64,000 bases of DNA from Clostridia bacterium (GTDB lineage Bacteria; Bacillota; Clostridia; Lachnospirales; Cellulosilyticaceae). Shown here one piece after another: positions 36,273 to 44,868 of this stretch. The position numbers and the translations under genes are program-made. Where the stretch lies: NCBI GenBank assembly GCA_029239755.1, contig JARBUI010000007.1:1-64000 (forward strand), written 5' to 3'. The notes under the pieces were generated by a model, which was given only the letters and a program-made list of their open reading frames with translations, was not told the origin of the DNA and made no database searches. The stretch's first letter is position 1. Each line of letters starts with the position of its first letter.

Positions 36273-37819
36273 CCTACATTCTTTTTAAATAAATAACTGA
36301 AATAGTGGGATTCGTTATAACCAACAGCTGATGCTATATCAGATAGGCGCATGGATGTCGCAGCTAATAAATCCTTTGCCTTCTCAATACGTATGCGTGT
36401 TAGATATTCTATAAATGTTTCACCTGTCTCTTGTGAAAAAATGGTACTAAAATGATTGGGACTTAGTGCAACCTCTGCTGCTACTGTATTTAATGATATG
36501 ACAGAACTGGAGTAATTTTCATTAATATACTTTCTTGCTTTTCTTATAACATTTCCATAACGCATGTCCCCGCATGAATCCCTAAAATCAATAACCCTCT
36601 CTAAGAGACTTATAACAAAAGCAGTAAAGGTTTCCTCTAAGCAAGCTATATCAAATAAAAGCGTAAGATTATCTGCCTCTGGTATAATGCTGTTGGCATC
36701 GCCCTCCAGCTCAGTGATAAGACGTGATGAAGCAATAACTATATCCATGAGTATATAATATGTAAATAAGACACTCTGAGAATTTGACTGACTTATTCCC
36801 TTTGTATACTGACTGATGATATCTGGTATATCTTTTCTAGAAGCATACTTTAGCTTTTCTTCAATTGAATCATGTTCCTTTACAATATAACTTGCTTTAA
36901 GTGGTTCTCTTTCAATGTCATTTATACCAATAATTTGACCTTGTTTGAATCTGCTTAAGAACTTTATAGCTTTTTTAGAATCCATAAACGACTTAGATAT
37001 TTCACCTATTCTATCTGTAATGGATCCAATCCCAATAGTTAAAACAGCATCTGTTTTTGATTCATACTCATGTTTGAGAAGATTCGCAAGCTCGTAGGCT
37101 CCTTGATCAATACTTTCTTTAGTAGTTCCTTTTATGATTACAAGAAAATTATCCTCATTTCTAAAGAAAGGGATAACATCTGTTCTATCTTTAAACAACC
37201 TGCTAATGCATGCCTTTGCTTCCAGCAAATCACTATAACTTGCTCCATTAAAATCTATCTGTGCATTGAGAAGTACATAATATCTTGCTATTAAATCTAT
37301 ATCAGCTTTTTGTGCTCCTTCTAATGAATCTGTTGTACTTAAGGCTCCCATAATAAGTTTATCAAGAAATTGATTTTTAGTCATATGGATAGATGAATCT
37401 AGTTCTCTATGAAGTATTTCAATGTCCGTTCTCTGCTTTTTCTCCTCTTCAATTCTAACAATAACTTTATTTAATATTGCAAATAACTCTGAAGCGCCTA
37501 CAGGCTTAAGCAAGTACTCATCTACGCCTATAGAGATCGCATCCCTTGCAAAATCAAATTCATCATAACCGCTTAAAATGATGATTCTAATCCAAGGCAT
37601 TGTTCTTTTTATGATCTTTGAAAGCTCTAGTCCATCCATGAATGGCATTTTAATATCTGTAATTAAAATATCCGGGTGCAGCTCCTGAATCATAGCAAGT
37701 GCCATTTCACCATCTGCTGCTTCCCCGCAAAGTGTGTAATTCATGTTGTTATAGTTCATCATATTTCTTATGCCTTCTCTGATGACAAACTCATCCTCTA
37801 CAACAAATACCTTATACAT
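36230..37819 (-). CDS. YesN-type response regulator (REC plus AraC HTH)
   Basis: This 529-residue regulator has a receiver domain at about 1-125 with Asp55 (TDIKMP) as phospho-acceptor, a central linker, and a C-terminal AraC double HTH ending in ASAVGYNESHYFSYLFKKNVGI. The last 12 residues (about SAREYRTNHTRI) are encoded by a 22-bp tandem repeat read in two frames, and the second unit supplies the TAG stop. It overlaps the kinase gene by 8 bp. It resembles the YesN partner of the LytS/YesN systems that control xylose uptake in solventogenic clostridia. Confidence 0.93.
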   Translation of the reverse strand: MYKVFVVEDEFVIREGIRNMMNYNNMNYTLCGEAADGEMALAMIQELHPDILITDIKMPFMDGLELSKIIKRTMPWIRIIILSGYDEFDFARDAISIGVDEYLLKPVGASELFAILNKVIVRIEEEKKQRTDIEILHRELDSSIHMTKNQFLDKLIMGALSTTDSLEGAQKADIDLIARYYVLLNAQIDFNGASYSDLLEAKACISRLFKDRTDVIPFFRNEDNFLVIIKGTTKESIDQGAYELANLLKHEYESKTDAVLTIGIGSITDRIGEISKSFMDSKKAIKFLSRFKQGQIIGINDIEREPLKASYIVKEHDSIEEKLKYASRKDIPDIISQYTKGISQSNSQSVLFTYYILMDIVIASSRLITELEGDANSIIPEADNLTLLFDIACLEETFTAFVISLLERVIDFRDSCGDMRYGNVIRKARKYINENYSSSVISLNTVAAEVALSPNHFSTIFSQETGETFIEYLTRIRIEKAKDLLAATSMRLSDIASAVGYNESHYFSYLFKKNVGISAREYRTNHTRI

Positions 37820-39272
37820 CTTTATCCCCCTTCATAAGTGGAAGTTTAAAAGATACCTTTGTTCCTTCTCCGTATTCACTGTCTATATGAAGTCCTTCTG
37901 CCGCCTCGTAATATAACCGTATTCTCCTATGAACGTTATAGATACCAAAACCTATATCCGGAATAGTTGTTTCAACTTGAAGCATATGCCTTATCTCCTC
38001 TAATTTTTCTGGCTTTATGCCTATTCCATTATCCTCAACCGAAAAACAACTCCAACGGTCCTCTCTCCAGCCTTTAACTAAAATAAACCCTCTTCCTCTT
38101 TTATGTTTTATCCCGTGATAGATAGCATTCTCAACTAAAGGCTGCAAAAGTAATTTAAGCATTGGTATATCATTTAACCTGTCCTCAACATCTATACTAT
38201 AATCTAATATGTCTCCATATCTTATAGATTGGATAGTAAGATAACTCTTAACATGTTCTATTTCTTGCGCTGTAGTAATCCAATCTTTTCCCTTACTTAG
38301 AGATATTCTAAAAAAGTTGGTAAAAGCAAGTGTAATTTTTACAACTTCCTGATGCCTTTTTTGTTCTGCGAACCAAACAATCGTATCAAATGTATTATAT
38401 AAAAAGTGAGGAGTAATTTGAGCCTGAAGTGCTTTCATCTCTGCCTTTTGGACTTTGCGCTGTTCCTCTATGCCACTGTCTATCAAATGTTTAATTCTCT
38501 CAGCCATAATATTAAGACTATGTGTAAGATCCTTTAATTCTTCTACTTCTGGTTCTTCAACCCTTACTGATAGATCACCTTTTGCAATATCTCTAGCCAT
38601 ATATTCTAATTTTAAAATAGGAAAACTTATCGCATTTTTAACAGATATAAATGCAATCGAGGCAAATATGATAACTAAAAGAAAAATAACAATCACTATA
38701 ATGGTACTTGCTACTGTCGTCATTTGTATAGATTTATTAACTCTTCCAATATCCTCAATCTCTGCATAGATAAACTCCTGCAGTACATCAGATACCAAAA
38801 TAGATACACCTCTAATTTCTTCCAAGGTTTTTTCGCTTTCAACAACTTTTTCGTTATTCTTAATTTGAATACCTATCTTATCTACATAAGAGCTAAGTGT
38901 CATCATAGCCCGCTCTGTTACTTCTATAAGCTGTTTATCTTTTTTATTACTAGTATGATCTATAAGATGATCAAGAGCGTTGTTAATACTCTTAATCATC
39001 TCATATTGATTTCCGTCTTCAAACGTTTTTTGACCTACTACGATACTCCACATTTCACTCGTTATATCGCTTTTTACAATACGATTAAGACTGTTAGCAT
39101 ACTCAATATTACTAATAAGCCTATTATACTTACTCGTCAGCATATTTAAAAAAAACAAGCTAAAAATACATGGACTAATAAGAAGTGCTATGATAACAAA
39201 ATACGAAACCTTTAATCTTCCTTCAATACTTTTATTGCGAAATAGATTTATTTTGCTAAGTTTTTTATCCAT
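37812..39272 (-). CDS. YesM/LytS-type sensor histidine kinase
   Basis: This 486-residue membrane kinase has a first helix at about 26-48, an extracellular helical region of about 135 residues, a second helix at about 187-212, a HAMP segment, and a kinase domain with QITPHFLYNTFD carrying the phosphorylated His. ENAIYHG and VEDNGIGI are the ATP-site boxes. The small extracellular region has no Cache-like fold that I can see, consistent with sensing through a separate binding protein. That protein is encoded 3 bp upstream (39276-40274). Confidence 0.92.
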   Translation of the reverse strand: MDKKLSKINLFRNKSIEGRLKVSYFVIIALLISPCIFSLFFLNMLTSKYNRLISNIEYANSLNRIVKSDITSEMWSIVVGQKTFEDGNQYEMIKSINNALDHLIDHTSNKKDKQLIEVTERAMMTLSSYVDKIGIQIKNNEKVVESEKTLEEIRGVSILVSDVLQEFIYAEIEDIGRVNKSIQMTTVASTIIVIVIFLLVIIFASIAFISVKNAISFPILKLEYMARDIAKGDLSVRVEEPEVEELKDLTHSLNIMAERIKHLIDSGIEEQRKVQKAEMKALQAQITPHFLYNTFDTIVWFAEQKRHQEVVKITLAFTNFFRISLSKGKDWITTAQEIEHVKSYLTIQSIRYGDILDYSIDVEDRLNDIPMLKLLLQPLVENAIYHGIKHKRGRGFILVKGWREDRWSCFSVEDNGIGIKPEKLEEIRHMLQVETTIPDIGFGIYNVHRRIRLYYEAAEGLHIDSEYGEGTKVSFKLPLMKGDKDV

Positions 39273-39275
39273 AAG

Positions 39276-40274
39276 TTAATATCCTCTTGGCGGTAATGTG
39301 GACAAATCATCCCACTCTGTAAATACTTCATCATCTACAAAAACTGTAGAAGGTATATTTTCACCGTTTAAAAGTTTCTTTGTAAGGTCAACAATAGTGT
39401 CTCCTAGCTTTGGGTTACATTCTATCACACAATTTACTTTTCTGTCTTTTAGAGCATCTATAGCTTTTTGTTCTCCATCGATCGTAATAATGATAATATC
39501 TTTTCCTGGGATGATGCCGACCTCTTCCATAGCCTCTATGGCTCCGAGCGTCATAGAATCATTATGTGAATAAAGAACATCTATATCTTTATATGTACTT
39601 AAAATACTTCTCATCACTTCTTTACCTTTAGAGTGCATAAAGTCCCCGCTTTGGCTGCATATCACTTTGAAACGTGGATTGTCTTTAATGGTCTCTTTAA
39701 AACCTCTGCTCCTTCCTTCTGCTGGCGAGGAATTAACAGTGCCATACAGTTCAGCTATATTGACGTCGTCGCTCTCATAAGCAAATTTCTTCATAAGAAA
39801 TTCTCCAGCCATTCTTCCCTCTTTATTAAAATCAGAGCCTACAAAAGCAGCATAAAGATCTGACTGATTAGTCTTAATAGCTCTGTCTGTTAATATAACT
39901 GGTATCTTTGCAAGCTTTGCTTCATTAAGGACATTTTCCCAACCTGTTTCTACAACAGGAGAAACGAGTATGGCATCTACTTGATAGGCAATAAAAGATC
40001 TTATGGCTTTAATTTGATTTTCTTGTTTCTGTTCTCCGTTTATATACATGAGCTGCATGCTTTCAGCAGTTGCTGCCTCTTTAATTGATTTTGTATTAGC
40101 AAGCCTCCAAGAACTTTCAGCACCTACCTGCGCAAATCCTAATACAATGGTTCTCTCATCTTTTACTTCATTACCTTGTCTATCGATGCCACTTTCACAC
40201 CCTTGAAGCAAAAATAGTCCTCCGCATCCTATTAATAAACCTATTAATCTATGCAGATACAATCTTTTTTGCAT
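39276..40274 (-). CDS. Sugar-binding lipoprotein, probable sensor for the kinase
   Basis: This periplasmic-binding-fold lipoprotein of about 332 residues has lipobox LLQGC (Cys26). I chose the ATG at 40274 with GAGGAGG upstream. It is a paralogue of the YtfQ-type protein at 34831 (shared GFAQVGAESSWR, PVVETGWENV, SHNDSMTLGAIEAMEE). It is not adjacent to a permease but heads the transcript with the kinase and regulator. The order binding protein - kinase - regulator matches XylFII-LytS-YesN of Clostridium beijerinckii, in which the protein presents sugar to the kinase. Ligand is probably the same as for 34831. Confidence 0.9.
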   Translation of the reverse strand: MQKRLYLHRLIGLLIGCGGLFLLQGCESGIDRQGNEVKDERTIVLGFAQVGAESSWRLANTKSIKEAATAESMQLMYINGEQKQENQIKAIRSFIAYQVDAILVSPVVETGWENVLNEAKLAKIPVILTDRAIKTNQSDLYAAFVGSDFNKEGRMAGEFLMKKFAYESDDVNIAELYGTVNSSPAEGRSRGFKETIKDNPRFKVICSQSGDFMHSKGKEVMRSILSTYKDIDVLYSHNDSMTLGAIEAMEEVGIIPGKDIIIITIDGEQKAIDALKDRKVNCVIECNPKLGDTIVDLTKKLLNGENIPSTVFVDDEVFTEWDDLSTLPPRGY

Positions 40275-40424
40275 AACTATCCTCCTCATTCATAAACATA
40301 TACACCATTTTAATCGCATTATTTAATTAGAGAGTTATAAATTACAGAAATACAATTTTTTTAATAACCTGATATAATGATTCGTTGGAAATCACTAAAA
40401 ATGACTATTTAATAGTTCAAACAT

Positions 40425-40484
40425 GATACAAATCTGCCTAACCTGCTGCCACAGAGTTCTGAATTCATTGATCATGTTTAAAAC
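40425..40484. repeat. Inverted repeat upstream of the sensor operon
   Basis: GTTCAAACATGAT (40425-40437) and ATCATGTTTAAAAC (40471-40484) can pair over at least 9 bp around a 33-nt loop. It lies 150 bp upstream of the lipoprotein gene. It could be part of its leader or an operator. The rest of 40275-40524 shows no gene. Confidence 0.4.
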
Positions 40485-40524
40485 TTAATATTCATTATGT
40501 ATCCATACTATTCCTTTGTCAACA

Positions 40525-40575
40525 CAGTTCAAAAAATAAAACCTCTAGTCTCCTAGAGGTTTTATTTTTGAACTG
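40525..40575. terminator. Bidirectional terminator of hsp20
   Basis: A stem of about 23 bp with one bulged A closes a 4-nt loop; the core is AAAACCTCTAG / CTAGAGGTTTT with A-runs and T-runs on both sides. It lies just after the Hsp20 stop codon on the minus strand. Confidence 0.9.
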
Positions 40576-40580
40576 CTCTC

Positions 40581-41027
40581 TTATTTAATTTCAATCTGAC
40601 ATTTATTTTCTGCTATCTCCAATTTAGGAGCAACAATTTTTAATATACCATTTTCTAATTTTGCATCAATACCGTCTATTTTAATATTTTTTAAATAAAC
40701 GCCTCTTTGCATAGAGGAAACTCTTCTTTCTCTGTGAATATAGTTATTTTTTTCTTCATTAATTTGTTCATCTTTTTGAACTGAAATAACCAGTCTGCCA
40801 TCATTATAGTCAAGCTTTATTTCTTCTTTTTTTACACCAGGCATTTCAGCTTCAATCAAAAATTCTTTTTCATTTTCTTTAACGTCCATCTTAAATGTGT
40901 CATTTCGCAAACTTCTCATCGGTAAAAAACTGTCATTAAAAAAGTCATCGATGATATTGTAGAAATCCACAAATTCATTATTAGTTTTTTGTACTACATT
41001 ACGGTTGAAAGGTGTTAATCCAAACAT
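40581..41027 (-). CDS. Small heat-shock protein Hsp20
   Basis: This alpha-crystallin-type chaperone of about 148 residues binds unfolding proteins in the cytoplasm. The alpha-crystallin domain spans about 42-148, with FLIEAEMPGVKKEEIKLDYNDGRLVISV and the closing LENGILKIVAPK. The ATG at 41027 has AAAGGAGG 7 nt upstream. A perfect CIRCE operator and a consensus promoter lie upstream, so it is probably repressed by HrcA, a control that is common for groE/dnaK but less so for hsp20. Confidence 0.95.
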   Translation of the reverse strand: MFGLTPFNRNVVQKTNNEFVDFYNIIDDFFNDSFLPMRSLRNDTFKMDVKENEKEFLIEAEMPGVKKEEIKLDYNDGRLVISVQKDEQINEEKNNYIHRERRVSSMQRGVYLKNIKIDGIDAKLENGILKIVAPKLEIAENKCQIEIK

Positions 41028-41063
41028 AATCAATTCCTCCTTTAAATAATGTTTTATTTTTTG

Positions 41064-41090
41064 TTAGCACTCTATCTAAGTGAGTGCTAA
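41064..41090 (-). promoter_or_regulatory. CIRCE element (HrcA operator)
   Basis: TTAGCACTC-N9-GAGTGCTAA is a perfect match to the consensus. It lies between the promoter and the Hsp20 start codon. Confidence 0.96.
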
Positions 41091-41100
41091 TTACACTTTC

Positions 41101-41129
41101 AATATATGACTGATTTTGAATTTTGTCAA
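41101..41129 (-). promoter_or_regulatory. Promoter of hsp20
   Basis: TTGACA (41124-41129) and TATATT (41101-41106) are separated by 17 bp. The predicted start is immediately upstream of the CIRCE element. Confidence 0.88.
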
Positions 41130-41185
41130 TACCTTTTTTAAAAAACTCATTGAATTTTATAGAGAATCTTTTAGATATTTGAGCT

Positions 41186-41212
41186 ATAAAAAGGCAAGCC
41201 CTAAGGCTTGCC
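41186..41212 (-). terminator. Terminator of argJBD
   Basis: GGCAAGCC pairs with GGCTTGCC around TTAG, followed by TTTTT on the minus strand, about 30 nt after the argD stop codon. Confidence 0.9.
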
Positions 41213-41243
41213 ACTACGGATTTGAAATGATTTAAAAGTTCTT

Positions 41244-42422
41244 TTAGAGCTCTTTTAAGACTTCTTTTAAGATACTGATACATTCATCTATTTGATCTTC
41301 TGTAATAACTAGAGGGGGAACAAAACGAACAACATTTTCTCCTGCACCTACAACCAGCATGCCTTTTTCAATACACTTGCTGACAACTTCTTTTGGTGCT
41401 ATGTTAAGTTCGATCCCCTGCATAAGTCCCATACCTCTTACATCTGTTACTGCATCAAACTCTTCCTTAATCTTACCAAGTTCACTTTGAAGGTATGCTC
41501 CTACTTCTTGAACATGCTTAAGCAAGTTATTATTTATAAGTTCATTAAGGACTACTTTTGCTGCAGTCGTTGCCAGAGGGTTCCCTCCGAAAGTTGAAGC
41601 ATGATCTGCTGGTACAAATACATCTGCTTTTAAAGTACACAGCATAGCCCCAATAGGTACGCCACTTCCTAAAGCCTTAGCAAGTGTTACCACATCCGGC
41701 TGAATATCGAAGTTCTCAAAAGCAAATAGAGTTCCTGTTCTTCCGATCCCCGTCTGCACTTCATCTATCATAAGAAGCGCATCATGCTTATGACAAAGCT
41801 CCTGTACTGCTTTAAGGTATTCTTTATTCCCAGGTATGATACCGCCTTCTCCTTGAATAACCTCAATAAGTACGGCGCATGTATTGTCATCTATTAACTC
41901 TTTTAAGCTGTCTATATTGTTATATTCTGCATAACTAAAACCATCTAGCACAGGCATAAAGTTTTTTTGATATTTTGTCTGTCCTGTAGCTGAAAGCGCA
42001 CCGTAGGTTCTTCCATGGAAAGAATGGATCATCGTAATGACTTTTGTTTTATTTTCATTCTTACTCTTCCCATACTTCTTAGCAAGCTTTAATGCGGCTT
42101 CATTAGCTTCTGCTCCGCTATTGCAGAAAAAAGCTTTATCAAACAAAGAGTTTTGAATGAGAAGTTCAGCTGCCTCTATTTGCTGAGGTATATAGTAAAG
42201 GTTAGATATATGAATGAGCTTATCAACTTGCTCTTTAAGCGCTTTGGTGAGTGCCTCATGAGAATACCCTAATGCATTAACTGCTATACCGCCGCACATA
42301 TCTAAATACTTTTTTCCAGTATTATCATATACATAGACATCTTCTGCGTGATCAATAACAATAGGAAATCTATTGTAAGAATTCATTATATACTTTTGAC
42401 CAAGTTCTATCATGTGAGACAT
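41244..42422 (-). CDS. argD: Acetylornithine aminotransferase
   Basis: This 392-residue PLP enzyme of class III transfers an amino group to N-acetylglutamate semialdehyde in arginine synthesis. Marks are FCNSGAEANEAALKLAKKYG, SFHGRTYGALSATGQ, LLMIDEVQTGIGRTG and the PLP lysine in TLAKALGSG. It overlaps the 3' end of argB by 13 bp and uses AAGGGGGATG as ribosome site. It is the last gene of argJBD. Confidence 0.95.
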   Translation of the reverse strand: MSHMIELGQKYIMNSYNRFPIVIDHAEDVYVYDNTGKKYLDMCGGIAVNALGYSHEALTKALKEQVDKLIHISNLYYIPQQIEAAELLIQNSLFDKAFFCNSGAEANEAALKLAKKYGKSKNENKTKVITMIHSFHGRTYGALSATGQTKYQKNFMPVLDGFSYAEYNNIDSLKELIDDNTCAVLIEVIQGEGGIIPGNKEYLKAVQELCHKHDALLMIDEVQTGIGRTGTLFAFENFDIQPDVVTLAKALGSGVPIGAMLCTLKADVFVPADHASTFGGNPLATTAAKVVLNELINNNLLKHVQEVGAYLQSELGKIKEEFDAVTDVRGMGLMQGIELNIAPKEVVSKCIEKGMLVVGAGENVVRFVPPLVITEDQIDECISILKEVLKEL

Positions 42423-43297
42423 ACATCATCCCCCTTTTTATACATCATTGTTCCGATACCTTTGTGTGTATAGATCTCGAGTACTAGTGCATGCCCTTGT
42501 CTGCCATCAAGGATATGGACCATAGAAACACCCTTTTCAATAGCCTCCATGCAGCACTCAACCTTCGGAATCATGCCGCCTGCAATAACACCTGACTCAA
42601 TATATGCTTTAGCTTCTTCATCATTTAAGTATGAAATAAGCGTCGCTGGATCATCTTTATCTTTAAGTACGCCTTCAACATCTGTAAGGAATACAAGCTT
42701 TTCTGCTTTTAATGCTGCTGCTATGGCTACCGCAGCATAATCTGCATTGATATTATAAGTATTTCCCTCATCGTCAGAGCCTATAGGTGATATTACTGGA
42801 ATAAAACCATTATCAATAAGTGTATGAATAAGCGATGTATTGACTTTCTCTATCTCTCCTACAAATCCTAAATCTGCTCCATCTTTTACGATCTTTTTTG
42901 CACGAAGAATTTTACCATCTTTTCCTGTAAGACCGACAGCAAGCCCCCCTTGCCCTGATATCATTTCAACAATCTGTTTGTTAACCTTTCCTGCCAGCAC
43001 CATCTCTACAACTTCCATTGTTTCTTTTGTGGTAACTCTCAGTCCATTAATAAACTCTGACTGAATATCCAGCCTTTTAAGCATACCGTTAATTTCTGGT
43101 CCGCCTCCATGAACAATAACTGGCTTAAGCCCTACTAGTTTTAATAAAACCATATCCTGAACGATTGTCTTATTGATATCTGGATCAAGCATTGCGCTGC
43201 CGCCATATTTAATAACCACTGTATTGCCGTTAAAAGCTCTTATATAAGGAAGAGCTTCAATGAGTACATTTGCTTTTTCTAGTACAGCATTCATCAT
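42410..43297 (-). CDS. argB: Acetylglutamate kinase
   Basis: This enzyme of about 295 residues phosphorylates N-acetylglutamate. The amino-acid kinase signatures are VVIKYGGSAM, VIVHGGGPEI, GLTGKDGK and ADYAAVAIAAALKAEKLVFLTDVEGV. An arginine-binding C-terminal region is present (GGMIPKVECC then VHILDGR), so feedback inhibition is possible. I chose the ATG at 43297, 6 nt after AGGAG; a second ATG follows and a GTG precedes it. Confidence 0.95.
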   Translation of the reverse strand: MMNAVLEKANVLIEALPYIRAFNGNTVVIKYGGSAMLDPDINKTIVQDMVLLKLVGLKPVIVHGGGPEINGMLKRLDIQSEFINGLRVTTKETMEVVEMVLAGKVNKQIVEMISGQGGLAVGLTGKDGKILRAKKIVKDGADLGFVGEIEKVNTSLIHTLIDNGFIPVISPIGSDDEGNTYNINADYAAVAIAAALKAEKLVFLTDVEGVLKDKDDPATLISYLNDEEAKAYIESGVIAGGMIPKVECCMEAIEKGVSMVHILDGRQGHALVLEIYTHKGIGTMMYKKGDDVCLT

Positions 43298-43306
43298 CAC
43301 ACACTC

Positions 43307-44527
43307 CTAACTTCTGTAATCCCCGTTTATTTTAACGTAATCATAGCTAAGGTCACATCCCCAAGCTGTAACACTTTCACTGCCTTCATTCATAGTAATA
43401 AGAATTTTAATTTCATTTTCTTCTAAGACTTCTTTTGCTTTTGGCTCGCTGAATTTAACCGGAAGGCCTTGTTTCAACATACTTACATGACCAGCTGCAC
43501 TATCAATAGCGATATCTACTCCATTTGGATCAAAATCTATTCCTGAATAGCCCATTGCACAAAAGATTCTTCCCCAGTTAGCATCTTCACCAAAAAAGGC
43601 TGTTTTAACAAGACTGGAAGTTAAAATACTTTTTGCAAGAGCCTTGCCATCTTCAAAGCTGGCTGCTCCGTTTAGTTCTACTTCTAACAGCTTCGTTGCC
43701 CCCTCTCCATCTTTTACAATAGAGATAGCAATATATTTACACACTTCATATAAGCACTCAAAAAACTTATCAAAAGCTTCTCCCTCGCTGTCAATAAGCG
43801 CGTTGCCTGCCACGCCGTTTGCAAGTACAAGTACTGAGTCATTTGTACTTGTATCTCCGTCTACAGTAATCATATTAAACGTCGTATCTATTGCTTTTTT
43901 TAGAGCTTTCTGAAGCATAGGCTGTGTAATATTGGCATCGGTTGTAATAAAGCCCAGCATAGTTGCCATATTAGGATGAATCATCCCAGACCCTTTGCCC
44001 ATACCTCCTACCGTTACGGCCATGCCACTTATTTCTTCTTGTACAGCAATGACTTTGCTTGCCGTATCTGTTGTAAGAATAGCTTCTGAGGCATTACTTC
44101 CAGCTTCTAAGCTGTCCTCTACTTTAGGAGCTACGCTGCTTATTCCTTTTTCAATAACTTCCATCGGCAGGTTAACACCTATTACTCCTGTTGAGCAAAC
44201 TAAAACATTTTCTTTTTCAGTGCCAAATGCTTTTGCTGTGCAGCTTGCCATTTTCTCTGTATCTTTAAGCCCTTGCTCTCCCGTTGCTGCGTTAGCATTT
44301 CCGCTGTTAACAACAATTGCATGAACTTTATTCCCTTTTTCTAGTATAGCTTTATCCCATATAACAGGTGCTGCCTTTACAACGTTTTGAGTAAATGCCC
44401 CTGCATAAGTACATCCTATTTCACTGTATATAATCGCTAAATCTTTTCTCTTGTTCTTGATCCCAATATATTCTCCAGCTGCTTTAAATCCTTTTGCTGC
44501 CGTAATGCCGCCTTGTATTAATTTCAT
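43307..44527 (-). CDS. argJ: Ornithine acetyltransferase / N-acetylglutamate synthase
   Basis: This protein of about 406 residues recycles the acetyl group in arginine synthesis. It is made as a precursor that cleaves itself before the Thr in HPNMATMLGF, giving alpha and beta chains. Other marks are KGSGMIHPNMAT, TVDGDTSTND and NWGRIFCAMGYSG. The ATG at 44527 follows GGAGGG; an earlier ATG would place that site inside the gene. It is the first gene of argJBD. argC is not in the window, unusual because argC generally precedes argJ. Confidence 0.95.
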   Translation of the reverse strand: MKLIQGGITAAKGFKAAGEYIGIKNKRKDLAIIYSEIGCTYAGAFTQNVVKAAPVIWDKAILEKGNKVHAIVVNSGNANAATGEQGLKDTEKMASCTAKAFGTEKENVLVCSTGVIGVNLPMEVIEKGISSVAPKVEDSLEAGSNASEAILTTDTASKVIAVQEEISGMAVTVGGMGKGSGMIHPNMATMLGFITTDANITQPMLQKALKKAIDTTFNMITVDGDTSTNDSVLVLANGVAGNALIDSEGEAFDKFFECLYEVCKYIAISIVKDGEGATKLLEVELNGAASFEDGKALAKSILTSSLVKTAFFGEDANWGRIFCAMGYSGIDFDPNGVDIAIDSAAGHVSMLKQGLPVKFSEPKAKEVLEENEIKILITMNEGSESVTAWGCDLSYDYVKINGDYRS

Positions 44528-44604
44528 AAATAACCCTCCATTCACTTTGTATGTATCTATTTTGCATATACATAAATTAATTAATGCATACTAAATCACT
44601 TATT

Positions 44605-44670
44605 CTTATAATAGTTACTTTTTATGGCTATAACAGTTACTTCTTATGTTTATGATAGTTATAATTATAC
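44605..44670. repeat. Three imperfect ~22-bp repeats in the argJ leader
   Basis: Units begin at 44605, 44628 and 44650. They share the pattern TATRAYAGTTA, then a T-rich end. They lie in the predicted leader of argJBD and the last overlaps the -10 box. Confidence 0.6.
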
Positions 44671-44691
44671 GCACTTCAAAAATTTTTTCAA
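44664..44691 (-). promoter_or_regulatory. Promoter of argJBD
   Basis: TTGAAA (44686-44691) and TATAAT (44664-44669) are separated by 16 bp. The leader would be about 130 nt. Confidence 0.7.
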
Positions 44692-44698
44692 TAGTTTT

Positions 44699-44734
44699 TT
44701 CGAATTTTTATTAATAAAATCGTATTTTTATGCA
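44699..44734 (-). promoter_or_regulatory. Candidate tandem ARG boxes (ArgR/AhrC)
   Basis: On the minus strand TGCATAAAAATACGATT (44718-44734) and TTAATAAAAATTCGAA (44699-44714) resemble the B. subtilis ARG box (CATGAATAAAAATKCAAR). They are about one box apart and just upstream of the argJ -35. Confidence 0.55.
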
Positions 44735-44780
44735 TTTATATAGGATATGCATATCTTTCGAATTTGTGCTTAGCAGCAGC

Positions 44781-44847
44781 AAAATAATTAACTAACGAAA
44801 AAAAGGACGTCACAAGAACGTCCTTTTTTTCGTTAGTTAATTATTTT
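44781..44847 (-). terminator. 30-bp perfect hairpin terminator of the liv operon
   Basis: A perfect 30-bp inverted repeat with a 7-nt loop. The core is AAAAAAAGGACGT / ACGTCCTTTTTTT. It lies 22 nt after the livF stop codon. The stem is far longer than needed for termination. Confidence 0.93.
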
Positions 44848-44868
44848 ATTTATTCATACAAGCTGTCA

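Noticed and set aside
38724-39149. 142-codon plus-strand frame opposite the histidine kinase
   Set aside because: It is antisense to a conserved kinase, rich in aromatic residues and without a ribosome site; a shadow frame.
40999-41283. Minus-strand open frame across the hsp20 promoter
   Set aside because: It covers the promoter, CIRCE element and argD terminator and overlaps the starts and ends of two real genes.
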